Assembly (NCBI GenBank): GCA_028994555.1
Contig: JARDVN010000001.1
Coordinates: 2,170,001 to 2,234,000, forward strand
Reading direction: 5' to 3'
DNA from: Citrobacter amalonaticus
GTDB lineage: Bacteria; Pseudomonadota; Gammaproteobacteria; Enterobacterales; Enterobacteriaceae
Length of the DNA stretch: 64,000 bases
A program made the translations under genes and the position numbers. The notes beneath the pieces are model-generated. The model was not told the DNA's origin and did no database searches. It saw only the letters and a program-made list of their open reading frames with translations. This document shows, one piece after another, positions 9,542 through 20,014 of this stretch. How positions within the stretch are numbered: position 1 is the stretch's first letter; every line of letters starts with the position of its first letter.

Positions 9542-12035
9542 ATGATGAAAGTAAGAAAGCTGGCACTGTTGCTGACCTGGGGCTGTTCGCCGTTTACAGT
9601 TTATGCCGATCTCTATTTTGATACTAACGCGTTAGACCTCTCCAGCGAGCAGAGACAGCAGCTCAATCTTGAGTCATTTATTGACGTTAAGACCGCATCA
9701 CCCGGGACCTGGGACGTAGACCTTGTCGTGAACGGGACGTCAATGGGGCAGCAGAGTGTTACCTTTGAAGCCTGCGGTGAATCACTGTGCGCAAGCTATT
9801 CGCCTGCTTTCCTGGCGCGTCTTGGCGTACGGACGGATCAATTCCCGGCGCTTTCCGCATTAGCCTCAGACCAGACCCTGACCGATATCGCAAAATATAT
9901 TCCGCAGGCCACGAGCATTTTTGATAGCGGAAAGCAGCAACTGCAATTGTCCGTACCGCAGGCGGCGTTAAAACCTATGATCCGTGGCGATGTTTTGCCA
10001 GAGCAATGGGATGACGGCCTGCCGATGTTATTTGCGAACTATAACATCAATGGTATGGAGGCGCGTTACAACGAAGGTAAAGACAGTTCCCAGTATATGA
10101 ACCTGCGCAGCGGGGCGAACCTTGGAGCCTGGCGAGTGCGTAACTATAGCTATTACAGCCACGATAATCATGGTACCAGCCAATGGAAAAGCATGCAGTC
10201 CTGGCTGGAGCGCGATATTCGAGCGCTGCGCTCGCGTCTGACCATTGGTGAAAGCGCGACGACGGCGCTGGTTTTTGACAGCGTTAACTTTAGCGGGCTG
10301 ATGCTGGCTTCCGACGATGGCATGTTACCGCAGAGCCAGCAGGGATTTGCGCCCATTATTCGTGGTATCGCCATGAGTCATGCGCAGGTCGAGATCCGCC
10401 AGAAGGGTAATATTATCTACCAAACCTGGGTACCGCCGGGGGCATTTGAAATTACCGACCTTTATCCAACCTCTTCGAGTGGCGATCTCGATGTCATCGT
10501 GCGTGAAGAAGATGGTAGCGTCAGAACATTTGTGCAACCGTTTTCCTCCGCTCCGGCCATGGTGCGGGAAGGGCAACTGAAGTATGCGCTCAGCGGCGGA
10601 CAATATCGCAGTGATACCGCTGAAGCGATCGAACAAAATTTTGCGCAAAGTGAAGTGGTTTACGGTCTGATGAATTCGACCACGCTGTATGGCGGTGTAG
10701 TCGGGGCGGAACATTATGCTGCGCTGGCGATGGGGGTGGGCCAGGGGCTGGGAGAATGGGGTGCCGTTTCTCTTGATGTGACCCATGCCCGCAGCCGTTT
10801 TTTAAACCGCGAGGCGGAGAAAGGGAATTCAGTACAGTTCCGCTATAGCAAAAATATAACCGCGACAGACACGACGATGACACTCGCAGGTTACCGCTAT
10901 TCAACCGCCGGATATTACACCTTTGAAGAAGCGAGTGAATCCTGGCGCAATAGCGCTTCTCGTCAATACGGGCAACCCAAACAGCGAATGCAGCTACTGC
11001 TTAATCAGAGCCTCGGCGGGTGGGGCGGGCTTTCTTTGTCCGCCTATCAGCAAAACTACTGGCAGGGAAATGGCGGGAAAACGCGCTCTATGACGCTGGG
11101 CTATAACGTTAACGTCGCCGGTGTCGGTATGTCGTTCAGCTATAGCGATAATCAAACTCAGGGCCGCGATGGCAAAGACAAAATTTATTCATTGAACCTG
11201 TCCGTTCCGCTGAATCTCTGGATGAGCCCAGGCAATACGACGTTGCTAAGCTACAGCCAGACCGGTTCCCGGCGCGGGCGAAGCCAGAATCAGGCCACCC
11301 TGTCGGGTACCGCGCTTAGCGATAACAATCTGAACTATGCCCTGTCGCAAACCTATGCGCATGATGATCAATCGGGTTCGCGTAACGGCAGCGCTGCCAG
11401 CCTGCGTTACACCGGCAGTAAAGGCGTCGCCTCGGTGGGGTACTCCACTGAATACGGCCAGAATCGCCGCTTCAATTATGGGTTACAAGGCTCGGTGGTG
11501 GCGCATCCTTACGGCGTGACGCTTGGCCAGGAACTGCCGGAAGGCGGCGCGAGCGCTCTGGTTCGCGCTCCCGGCGGCGGCGAGCTAAAAGTCAACAATA
11601 CCACCGGCGTATCCACCGACAGTATGGGAAATGCGATTGTGCCGTGGCTGACGGTATATCAGGAAAATATCATCCCTATTGATGCCCAGAGCGCGGCGGA
11701 TGATGTCGAAATCGGCAACACCATGCAGCGGGTGATCCCGAGCCGTGGTGCGCTGGTGCTGGCGGAATTCGAGCCTCAGCGAGGGAATCGGCTCTATGCC
11801 CACCTGCTGTGGCAGGGAAAAAATGTGCCTTATGGCGCGCTGGTGAGCGCAGGAGAAGATCAGTCCAGCATTGTGAATGAACATGGTGAGGTCTACCTCA
11901 GCGGGCTCAAAGAGAGTGCAACCTTACATGTCTCGTGGGGGGAGCAATGAACGCTGCGTGGCTCGCGTCAATTTTGATGGGGTGAAGAAGGTCAATGGTA
12001 TTGCCATTTTGAAACTGGAATGCAGGGCGAATTAA
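9542..12035 (+). pseudogene. fimbrial outer-membrane usher protein, frameshifted near the C-terminus
   Basis: PapC/FimD-type usher. It has a signal peptide ending VYA|DLYFD, an N-terminal chaperone-subunit binding domain, a translocation beta-barrel with plug region, and a C-terminal PapC_C domain (GALVLAEFEP...GKNVPYGALV). The open frame stops at 11950 after HVSWGEQ. Removing one base from the G6 run at 11937-11942 continues into NERCVARVNFDG... with the two cysteines expected at an usher C-terminus, ending at 12035 (830 residues). The adhesin ribosome site AAGGAG overlaps that stop. With the chaperone truncated and no pilin gene left upstream, the pathway is unlikely to assemble fimbriae. 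Confidence 0.9.
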
Positions 12036-12044
12036 GGAGCCATA

Positions 12045-13053
12045 ATGAAATTATCTGTCTATTCGACTGTGCTGGTTACGATGTTAGCGGGGGGGCGGCA
12101 ATGCAATGGCAACCTGTACACTCGCAAATGGTGGCCGAGCCGGCACCGTGACGGCGACGTTCCCGACGGAAAATCTTAACCCCGCTGCTAATGTTGGGGA
12201 TGTACGTAACTTCGCCATGAGCTCAAATCAGATGGCGTCTGCAATGGGGCTTGCCAGTAACTCATTGCAGATTGTTAAGTGTGACGCCAATGAAGATTTT
12301 ATGCTCACTGACAGTACCTACAGTCTCCTGCCAGGCAACTCTCCGGGTGGGACAGGCTTCATTGACATCGGCATCCCCAATCTTTATCTGTACATGGTTT
12401 TTACCCAGGGAACCGTAACGGGGATTCGTTTTCCTTCTACCGCGGGAGGCGATTATATCCGACCTTCAGCCGGAATAAACTTCGGTTCGGGGCGCTGGCT
12501 CGATATCGGTAATGGAAAGCTCTATTTATATAAGGCGGGACCTGTATCGCAGGGCGGTGTCGTACCTGGTGGATTAGTCGCTCGTTGGCGCACATCCGAT
12601 GGCGTTAATCTGGTTGACATTATGCTCAATAGTTTTGTCGTAAATGTTAAAGGTTGCGAGGTATTGAATAAAACGCCGACAGTTTATTTAAATGAGGTGC
12701 ATGTCTCTCATTTTAATGGCGTTGGCAGTAATGCCGGAAGCACCAATTTTTCGCTAGGGATGCAATGCGACACCAATATTAAACCCACCATTACATTTAC
12801 TGGTACAACAGTTTCTACCGGAACAGTTTTACTGTTAAACGATCCCGATGCGACGACCACGGCAAAAGGGGTGGGTGTGGAAATGTTATACGGACAAAAA
12901 ATAGTCAACCTGGGAGAGGCTGTTTCTTTGGGGACGACAAGCACGAGCGGAACTAATAATTACGGGTTTACAGCCCGTTATGTCCAAACAGAAAGTAAAA
13001 TAAAGGCCGGAGAAGCCAATGCGACGGCCAATTTTACGATTAACTACGAGTGA
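12045..13053 (+). pseudogene. fimbrial tip adhesin/minor subunit, frameshifted in the signal peptide
   Basis: Starts MKLSVYSTVLVTMLAG 4 bases after an AAGGAGC site. Removing one base from the G7 run at 12089-12095 joins this signal peptide (cleavage about NAMA|TC) to the 315-codon frame, giving 335 residues. The mature protein has paired cysteines (near TCTLANG and VKCDA; then VKGCEV and MQCD) and a C-terminal pilin-like beta domain ending ANATANFTINYE, as in two-domain tip adhesins. Receptor unknown. It is the last gene of the chaperone-usher cluster. Confidence 0.8.
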
Positions 13054-13057
13054 ATCA

Positions 13058-13552
13058 TTACAGTAAAAGCGTAGTTATCAACGTTAACATACTGATTAAA
13101 TTTAATATTAGCAGCGTGTAAAGAATACGGTTAGAATTCGATGATGGCAGTAAGTATCGTTTTTTAAACGCTGTGTCCGCCATACCAGGATGGCTCCTGG
13201 TATGGCGGGTGGGCACCGGGAATACGCGCAGATTTGGACTCAGTTGAAAACCCATACGTGGAATCGTAATGATCGCTTCTTTATCGATACCCGCTGTTTT
13301 AAGACGGGTACGTAGCTGATATATATGCTGGTGAATCGTATTATGACTCATCCATTTTCCCCGTTCTCCCCATACATGACTACTAATAAAAGGGTAGTTG
13401 CATACTTGTCCTTGTTTAGAAATAAGTAATTTCAAACATTGTGATGCAGGCTTGCTCAGTGAAATCTTGCGTGAAAAACACAGTGACGAAGAGAGCATTC
13501 CTGTAGTTGGATCAAAATAAACAAGATTATTTAGCAAGTATAGGCCTTCCAT
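13058..13552 (-). CDS. membrane-anchored winged-helix transcriptional regulator (ToxR/CadC-like)
   Basis: 164 residues: an OmpR/PhoB-type winged-helix domain at ~20-110 (LSKPASQCLKLLISKQGQV, MSHNTIHQHIYQLRTRLKTAG, ITIPRMGFQLS), a linker, and one C-terminal membrane helix (YTLLILNLISMLTLITTLLL) with no periplasmic sensor beyond it. Such one-component regulators often sit beside fimbrial operons. It is convergent with the adhesin gene, 4 bases apart. A role in controlling the adjacent fimbria is inferred only. Confidence 0.75.
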   Translation of the reverse strand: MEGLYLLNNLVYFDPTTGMLSSSLCFSRKISLSKPASQCLKLLISKQGQVCNYPFISSHVWGERGKWMSHNTIHQHIYQLRTRLKTAGIDKEAIITIPRMGFQLSPNLRVFPVPTRHTRSHPGMADTAFKKRYLLPSSNSNRILYTLLILNLISMLTLITTLLL

Positions 13553-13899
13553 CTAATACCTTAGAGTTAAATTAAGCAATAAGATGTCAAATTATATAGA
13601 AGCTTAAGAAAAATCTCAGGAACCTTTAAAAAAAATTTACGTTACTTCTATTGTTATAACTAAAAACTACGTTGTTACAATGAAGTGATAAAATAACGCG
13701 TCCACTTCCGCGAGCCATTAACATTTAGAGATCATCAGGCAGAATCAATTTGCCAGCGAAGGAGATCACTCCGCGTAAAACCCATTTTACTGAGCCATCC
13801 TGCTGGCCTTCAGTTAATCCTTTGGGCTGACACGCCGGGCTGTACAAATATCCAGCAATGGAATAGCCCCGCTCAGCTGGCCAGCAGACCGTCTTTACT

Positions 13900-14052
13900 T
13901 AAATTCAGGGACAGAAGTGGTGTGCCCTGGACTCCTCCGGTGCTCCGGTGACAGAGCTGATATATCTACGGCATGGAGACATTCCATTTTTTGCTTGGAT
14001 TATCACTTTTATTTCTTATGTATTATTGCTGCAGTTGAATAGTGAAGAATAA
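13900..14052 (+). pseudogene. possible C-terminal remnant of a membrane protein
   Basis: An open frame without a start codon reads GAPVTELIYLRHGDIPFF, then a hydrophobic helix AWIITFISYVLLLQL, then NSEE and stop. It looks like the tail of a small membrane protein whose 5' part has gone. The rest of the 13553-14246 interval is AT-rich and shows no gene; there is another short protein-like remnant near 13740-13800. Confidence 0.3.
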
Positions 14053-14246
14053 AAAAAAGAAGAAGATCAATAAAACACTGAACTACAATATTAACGATTG
14101 ATAAAATTAAAATGACATTCCGTAACATTGGGGTATTTTTCTTTATCATAGACGAGGATCTATTCATTATGATATAATATGACAGAAAAAAACGCAGATT
14201 ATTAATCTGCCAGTAATGTAAATAAATTCTTCAGGAGACCATTCCA

Positions 14247-14964
14247 GTGGGACGTAAATGGGCCAATATTGTTGCTAAAAAAACGGCTAAAGACGGTGCA
14301 ACATCTAAAGTATATGCAAAATTCGGTGTGGAAATCTATGCTGCTGCAAAACAAGGTGAACCCGATCCTGAGTCAAACTCATCATTAAAATTCGTCATTG
14401 AACGTGCGAAACAAGCGCAGGTTCCAAAACATGTTATTGATAAAGCAATTGATAAAGCCAAAGGTGGCGGAGATGAAACCTTCGTGCAAGGGCGTTATGA
14501 AGGCTTCGGTCCCAATGGCTCAATGGTTATCGCTGAAACGTTGACTTCAAATGTTAACCGTACGATTGCTAATGTCCGCACAATTTTTAATAAAAAAAGG
14601 CGGGAATATCGGAGCGGCAGGTGCTGTCAGCTATATGTTTGACAATACTGGCGTGATTGTATTTGAAGGATCAGACCCTGATCATATTTTTGAAATTTTG
14701 CTTGATGCTGAAGTTGATGTTCGCGATGTAACCGAAGAAGAAGGAAACATCGTTATTTATACTGAACCTACAGATCTTCATAAAGGAATTGCAGCGCTAA
14801 AAGCAGCTGGGATTACTAAGTTTTCAACAACAGAATTAGAGATGATTGCTCAATCAGAAGTTGAACTTTCATCAGAGGATTTAGAAATCTTTGAAGGACT
14901 TATTGATGCCCTTGAAGATGATGATGATGTGCAAAAAGTATATCATAACGTTGCAAATCTCTAA
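14247..14964 (+). pseudogene. yeeN: YeeN, YebC/PmpR-family DNA-binding regulatory protein, frameshifted
   Basis: YebC-family protein, 238 residues when repaired. It begins [17 protein letters not shown] at a GTG with AGGAG upstream and ends [15 protein letters not shown], nearly as in E. coli YeeN. The frame breaks in the A7 run at 14592-14598; removing one A restores [18 protein letters not shown]. Members of the family have been described as transcriptional regulators or translation-related factors; the role of YeeN itself is not settled. Confidence 0.9.
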
Positions 14965-14973
14965 TGATTAATT

Positions 14974-15004
14974 AAAGAAATCTGTCATTGTGGCAGATTT
15001 CTTT
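14974..15004 (+). terminator. hairpin terminator after yeeN
   Basis: AAAGAAATCTG pairs with CAGATTTCTTT around a 9-base loop, ten bases after the yeeN stop. The T tract is short, so termination may be modest; the AT-flanked stem would work from either side. Confidence 0.65.
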
Positions 15005-15240
15005 AAAGTTACTTGTTCCGTGTGAAGAGAAAACATAGCCAGATAATTATTAATAATGCTGACTATGTGAAATGACTGTTGAGCAACGATTGAATCAGGT
15101 GGAGATCTGCGGCGTAAAATAAAAATCCGATGTACTCCGTTTTGCCCATGTGCTATCACATCCTGAATACTTCTCGGTTCTTTGAAGAACATATGCCGAC
15201 ACCCATTAATGCTGATTATTTTTTTGAAAATTAGAGACGA

Positions 15241-16024
15241 AAACCGGTCTCGATTACATCCTGCGGGCCCGAGAAACGGCGATTCAACAGGTTTACTGGA
15301 ATGACGAAGGCTGGCTGCGACTGGTAAATAACACCGTCGAGCCGGATCTGAGGGTACAAACGTCTCTGAGAGAATACCCGTGGCCAGCGCTGCCTGAAAA
15401 AGATGATTTTGATACGCCCATACTGCCGCTGCACTATCAGTCGTTGCGCATCCCCTTAAGTGAAGAGATGTATTCGCTGAAAGGCTGAAAGAGAGAAAAG
15501 GCTGGTTACGTTTGCGCGGTCGTGAATCGCTGAGTTCCCGTCACTATCAAAGTTTACTGGCAAGAAGACAAACCGGTTTTGTCTTCACTGCGCAAACCTG
15601 CGTCGATTTTCAACCCCGTTCATTCCAGCATATGGCTGGACTGGTCTGTTATTACGACACGTCTAATTATATTTATTTGCATATTTCCTGTAGTGAAAAA
15701 GGCGAGAGAACGGTGAATTTGATGATTAACGATCTTAACCAATTCTCACTGCCGATGGGGGAAGGAATTACGATTGCCAGTGATGGGCAGGTGTATCTGA
15801 AAGTCTGCGTGAAAGACGATTCCGCGAGGTTCTATTATTCGTTGGATGAACGCACCTGGTTCCCGGTAGGTGACCATGTGGAATACAGTAAACTTTCCGA
15901 TGAGTATTTTAAAGAAAGAGGCATTGAACGCTTCACCGGGGCGTTTGTCGGGATGTGCTGTCAGGATTTCACCGGCGAGCGCATTCATGCCGATTTTGAT
16001 TATTTCCTTTATTCGGAAAATTAA
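15241..16024 (+). pseudogene. glycoside hydrolase family 43 beta-xylosidase, C-terminal remnant
   Basis: Two frames together give the distal part of a GH43 xylan 1,4-beta-xylosidase: RETAIQQVYWNDEGWLRLV and FQ-like RIPLSEEMYSLK in the first, then LRGRESLSSRHYQSLLARR, HMAGLVCYYDTSNYIY and GAFVGMCCQDFTGERIHADF in the second. This is the C-terminal beta-sandwich domain; the catalytic five-bladed propeller and the start are missing. The frame change near 15480-15500 is not at a long homopolymer and would need one base added (or two removed). Unlike most breaks here, this looks like genuine decay. The 14965-15230 stretch before it has no recognised gene beyond the terminator. Confidence 0.75.
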
Positions 16025-16207
16025 TCATTATTACAATGAGGGGACGAACGTGATGATCCCCTCGGTTCTCCTCATGAGAAAAGAATTAGCCTGCGCCGAT
16101 ATTTCTACTGATTTTCAAACTCAGAATTTTCGCGCGCGCTGCGCTGTATTAATCCCATGCCTGGTCATATAGTGCCTGCAGTACCTGAATATCAGCTTAA
16201 GGAGAAG

Positions 16208-17104
16208 ATGATGAAGCGTATCGATTTGCACATGCATTCGGTATACAGCGACGATGCGGATTTCCCTGTCAGCGATTTGCTGATCATGGCGAAAGCGGCG
16301 AACCTGGCGGCGCTGGCAATAACCGATCACAACTCGGCGCGGTCCGTTGAGGAGGCTATTCGCTATGGCAATGAAAATGGCGTGAGCGTGATGACGGGAA
16401 TTGAAATTGACTGCTCGTTTGCAGGCAATAACTTTCATTTGCTGGGCTACGGTTTTCGTCGTGATTGCCGGGATTTTGACGTCGTCGAGCAGAATTTCCA
16501 CCATCTGGAAAGTGTTGCAACACCGCTGAAACTGGCGAAACTTCGGGCGCTCGGGTTTCAGCTTGACGTCGATCGCCTGTATACCCTGGTGGGCGATCGC
16601 GTTCCGCAGGAAGAGCAGATGGCGGAATTAATTTTAGAGGATGCGCGCAATGCGAATCATGAACTGTTGTTGCCGTACCGGGCCGGGAACCCTCGCAGCG
16701 ACATGCCGCTGATCAATTTCTTCTGGGATTTTTTTGGCCGCGATAAACCCTGCCATGTGAAGGTTGATCTGCCACCCATGGCTGAAATGGCGTCGATGAT
16801 TATTGATAACGGCGGTATTCCGGTCATTGCGCATATCGGCGCCAACGTAAAGGAAAAACCGTTGTCGGTGATTGAGCAAATGTTGCCGCTCGGCGTACAG
16901 GGTGTGGAGGTCTTTTCCAGCTATCATGATGAAGCATTTCGTCGCGAACTTTATCAGTTCACGCTGGATAAAGCGTTGTTGGCGACCAGCGGCAGCGATT
17001 TTCACGGTAAAAACAAGCCCAACATCAAAATGGGCAGCAGCCAACCCTGGGCGGGCGCACTGCCGAAGACACTTGAAATTCTTGACAAAGTGACGCTTTA
17101 TTAA
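16208..17104 (+). CDS. PHP-domain metal-dependent phosphoesterase
   Basis: 298 residues. PHP signature motifs: DLHMHSVYSDD at residues 5-15 (metal-binding HxH), AITDHNS near 37, a middle histidine (VIAHIG) and the distal GSDFHGKN. Related to YciV/TrpH-type phosphoesterases that hydrolyse phosphodiesters or phosphorylated metabolites; the substrate is unknown. The start at 16208 (or 16211) follows AAGGAGAAG directly. It stands between a xylosidase remnant and an orphan EIIB, consistent with a fragmented carbohydrate-utilisation cluster. Confidence 0.75.
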   Translation: MMKRIDLHMHSVYSDDADFPVSDLLIMAKAANLAALAITDHNSARSVEEAIRYGNENGVSVMTGIEIDCSFAGNNFHLLGYGFRRDCRDFDVVEQNFHHLESVATPLKLAKLRALGFQLDVDRLYTLVGDRVPQEEQMAELILEDARNANHELLLPYRAGNPRSDMPLINFFWDFFGRDKPCHVKVDLPPMAEMASMIIDNGGIPVIAHIGANVKEKPLSVIEQMLPLGVQGVEVFSSYHDEAFRRELYQFTLDKALLATSGSDFHGKNKPNIKMGSSQPWAGALPKTLEILDKVTLY

Positions 17105-17107
17105 CCT

Positions 17108-17145
17108 AAGAAAAACCCGGCGTAACGCACCGGGTTTTATTTTTA
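17108..17145. terminator. bidirectional intrinsic terminator
   Basis: AAAACCCGG pairs with CCGGGTTTT around a 9-base loop, with A-rich and T-rich flanks. It lies between the convergent PHP and EIIB genes and can serve both. Confidence 0.85.
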
Positions 17146-17207
17146 GAGGTTGCCCCTGTTATTATCATTCATCAGCGGAAGCCGCAAATACGTTGCGACT
17201 CCAGGGG

Positions 17208-17523
17208 TCAGGCTGCCAGCTCAGGCATTTTCTCCTTCACAAAGTTTAAAACTTTCTCCGCATCCAGCGACGCGAAGGGCAGACTTTCGATAATGGCGAC
17301 TGGTCGTGCATTTCCGACAATGTCATAGATTTCATTGAGCTTGTACTGAATATGCGGCGCAATGAGAAAACCGTCAAAAGCGGGAGCCACGCTGGCGAAA
17401 TTATCCAGCCCCACCGCACTTATCATGAGAGGATAGCCGCGGCTTTCTGCCAGTACCTGCATCTTTTTTGGCAAGAGAATTTGCCGTATTCCCGAACAAA
17501 CAACATATCAGAAGCTTTTTCAT
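17208..17523 (-). pseudogene. PTS lactose/cellobiose-type EIIB component, frameshifted
   Basis: 104-residue EIIB when repaired. It starts MKKLLICCLFGNTANSLA after a strong AGGAGG ribosome site. The phosphocysteine is C7 or C8 in the loop before GNT, and the core is FDGFLIAPHIQYKLNEIYD. The frame breaks in T6 at 17464-17469 (A6 on the coding strand); removing one base restores AKKMQVLAESRGYP. No EIIA or EIIC gene is nearby, so it is an orphan. It could only work with components encoded elsewhere. The sugar is unknown. Confidence 0.75.
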
Positions 17524-17766
17524 GTTTTTGACCTCCTGAAAACGGTTCACAGAATAGGGCTGGCTATGTTCAAAAAATGAGCGCTACATCTTATTTGCAT
17601 AACAAATATATTCCAGCGTCGTAGCGCAGACCTCTGGTGCCTCCTGCCGTGAAGACAGGTTGATGACACTTAAGCGGAACTGAGTTCCTGAACACGTCAT
17701 GAAGAGGTGTGGTACGCACAGCCGTCAGTTCGCATCAATGTGACAACACTGGGAGTTGGCGATAAT

Positions 17767-17788
17767 AAAAGGGACAGATGTCCTTTTT
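17767..17788. promoter_or_regulatory. inverted repeat upstream of the YeiL-like regulator
   Basis: AAAAGGGACA, two bases, TGTCCTTTTT: two 10-base arms with one mismatch, 66 bases before the regulator ribosome site. It could be an operator for the Crp/Fnr-family protein encoded downstream or a small terminator of an upstream transcript. The rest of 17524-17854 shows no gene. Confidence 0.4.
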
Positions 17789-17854
17789 TGTGATCGCCGC
17801 GCTCACTTTATTGTGCTATCCCATAAAGGGAGAAGGGGATAGCGCGGAGGGAAG

Positions 17855-18544
17855 ATGAAAAATATTAACGACAGTGCCTTAAAAGAGCGGTTTATTTTAA
17901 CGCACGGGCTATCTGCGATAATTAACCCCTCCCTGTTAGCGGCACTGCGTCTGGTCAAAATTGATGCCGGGGAGTATCTGATGACGCAAAACACCTATTT
18001 GACGCATATCTATTTCCTGGTAGACGGTAAACTGCAGGTCGAGCGCCATAATCCAAACGGGACGCACGCGGTCTATTCTTTTGAGACGCCTTTTTCGGTG
18101 GTTGGCGAAATGGAACTTTTCTCCATTAAGAAAAGTAAGGCTGTCGGTTCCGTTCAGGCATTATCGGACTCATGGTTACTGACCCTACCGGTCGAGGCCG
18201 TAAAAGAACATGCGATGAGCGATCCTGCTTTTCTTCTTTTTATGTGTCAGAATTTAAGTCATAAACTGCTGCATAATTCACTGATCCATTCCAGTGGCGC
18301 GATTTCGGTGGAATCTAAATTGCGTAAATTCTTACTTTTTAAAATGCAAAACGAAGGCGCAACAATTCAACTGGAGAAAAGAGAGTCGCTCGCGGCCATG
18401 TTGGGCGTTTCTGTCAGGCAACTCAATCGTGCGCTGATAAAACTTGCGCAGCAAGGGATTATTCAACACAAAAATAAAACCCTGAAGGTGATTAATCCTG
18501 TTCGCTTATCAGATTTTCCTGCTGATAAATCTGAATCGGTGTGA
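17855..18544 (+). CDS. Crp/Fnr-family transcriptional regulator, YeiL-like
   Basis: 229 residues: a cyclic-nucleotide-binding-fold sensor domain (residues ~20-130, with YFLVDGKLQV and SVVGEMELF) and a C-terminal winged helix (RESLAAMLGVSVRQLNRALIKLAQQGII). It is close in layout to E. coli YeiL. Cysteines are few (MCQNL), so a YeiL-like iron-sulphur cluster is not obvious. A strong GGAGGG site precedes the ATG. Targets are unknown; the inverted repeat upstream suggests autoregulation. Confidence 0.7.
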   Translation: MKNINDSALKERFILTHGLSAIINPSLLAALRLVKIDAGEYLMTQNTYLTHIYFLVDGKLQVERHNPNGTHAVYSFETPFSVVGEMELFSIKKSKAVGSVQALSDSWLLTLPVEAVKEHAMSDPAFLLFMCQNLSHKLLHNSLIHSSGAISVESKLRKFLLFKMQNEGATIQLEKRESLAAMLGVSVRQLNRALIKLAQQGIIQHKNKTLKVINPVRLSDFPADKSESV

Positions 18545-18649
18545 GTTGGGAGGGGTAAATAATCACGGAAGCATGAGATAATGCGCCTGCAGTGAAGGCA
18601 GGCTGGAGTGATATTTCAGCCACCAGATACCTTATGATGAGATCAACGG

Positions 18650-19496
18650 ATGAACCTTCTTGAACTGACTCTCCTGAATGGACAATACGATGGTGACGAA
18701 ACGGGCGGAAAGATCCCATGGAATGAGCCAGACTTCAGCCGCAGAATGCTGGAAAACCATTTGTCGCAGGATCACGACTGGGCCAGTCGTAGACTCCCGG
18801 TTATTGAGCAACAGGTTAGCTGGATAGCCCGTCAGCTTCCCGCGGGTGCCCGGATACTTGATCTGGGATGCGGCCCCGGTTTTTACACCCAACGTCTCGC
18901 ACAGCGTGGGTTTGATTGCACCGGCGTCGACTTTTCTCCCGCCTCCGTTCAGTGGGCGCGGGAACAGGCGCAGAGTGCAGGGTTAGAGATCAATTATGTG
19001 GAACAGGATGTTCGCGAGTACCAGCCTGACGACCCCTTTGATTTCATCATGATGACCTTCGGTGAAATCAATGTCTTCAGTTTTGAGGATGCGCAACGGC
19101 TGGTGATGCGCAGCGCAGCCTGGCTGAAACCGGGAGGCTCGTTGCTGATTGAAGTGCATACGTTTGACGAAGTTAAAAGACAGGGGATGGCCCCCCGCGT
19201 CCTGGCAGCGCTGCCCGCAGGGGCTGTTTCTCGCCGAACCGCATCTGTTATTGAGCGAAAATCGCTGGGATGAAGAAACACAAACCAGCACCACGACGTT
19301 CTGGGCGCTCAAAGCCGATGCCAGCATTGCGCATTTTAGCAGTCAGACGCGTGCCTGGCGGGACGACGAGTATTTGCAACTGCTGGCGCAGTGCGGTTTT
19401 CACACGACGGCCCGTATTGCCGCTGATGACTGGCCGGTCAGTGAAACCTTTGCCGGGAAGCTCTTTGCCCTGATGGCACGTCGAGAGACGGTATAA
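18650..19496 (+). pseudogene. class I SAM-dependent methyltransferase, frameshifted
   Basis: 281 residues when repaired. Motif I ILDLGCGPGFYTQRLA (about residue 68), motif II acidic TGVDFS, and post-motif FDFIMMTFGEIN place it in the Methyltransf_25/11 group of small-molecule methyltransferases. Removing one base from C6 at 19191-19196 joins GMAPASWQRCPQ to the distal half ending LFALMARRETV. Substrate unknown. No operon partner; a terminator follows at 19535. Confidence 0.8.
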
Positions 19497-19534
19497 ACGG
19501 CAATTTTTCTTCGCTGCGACCAGATAAACCCGAT

Positions 19535-19563
19535 GCCCGATGGCTTACGCTGTCGGGCTTTTT
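19535..19563 (+). terminator. intrinsic terminator
   Basis: GCCCGA pairs with TCGGGC around a 12-base loop, followed by T5, 38 bases after the methyltransferase stop. The remaining 19564-20014 is AT-rich with a C9 run near 19650 and no gene I can support. Confidence 0.7.
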
Positions 19564-20014
19564 CGCTATAACGGAGAACCTTACCCAGCGAGGATGTGAT
19601 TCATCCTCAGGCTGAGGACTCAGCCGTGTCATTCTGGCGACGGCGAAGCGATTCACCCCCCCCGTGCAAGTATCTCAGTAAAAAATGCCCTGGACGATAC
19701 AGCTCAATCATTTCGCGCTTCCGGGAATAATATATGAAGATAACACCTTGTTTATTAATGAATTGTCTGGGGATATTTTCCGGACTTTTAAAGTCAATCA
19801 TTATCCTTGTTTATCAAACAGAAAATCTACAAAACTAGACATCTATCGAGTTTTCATCTTAAAGTCCTGATGTTGGCACTAGACAAAACTGTCTTACGGT
19901 TATCAAATGGTTAAATAATATTTCGCTGAATGTGAATGATCGGCCAGATAGATAAATGGTCGGCGGGTAATTCAGTGGCTACAAGCAAGACAACACACCA
20001 TTTCGGGAGAAATT

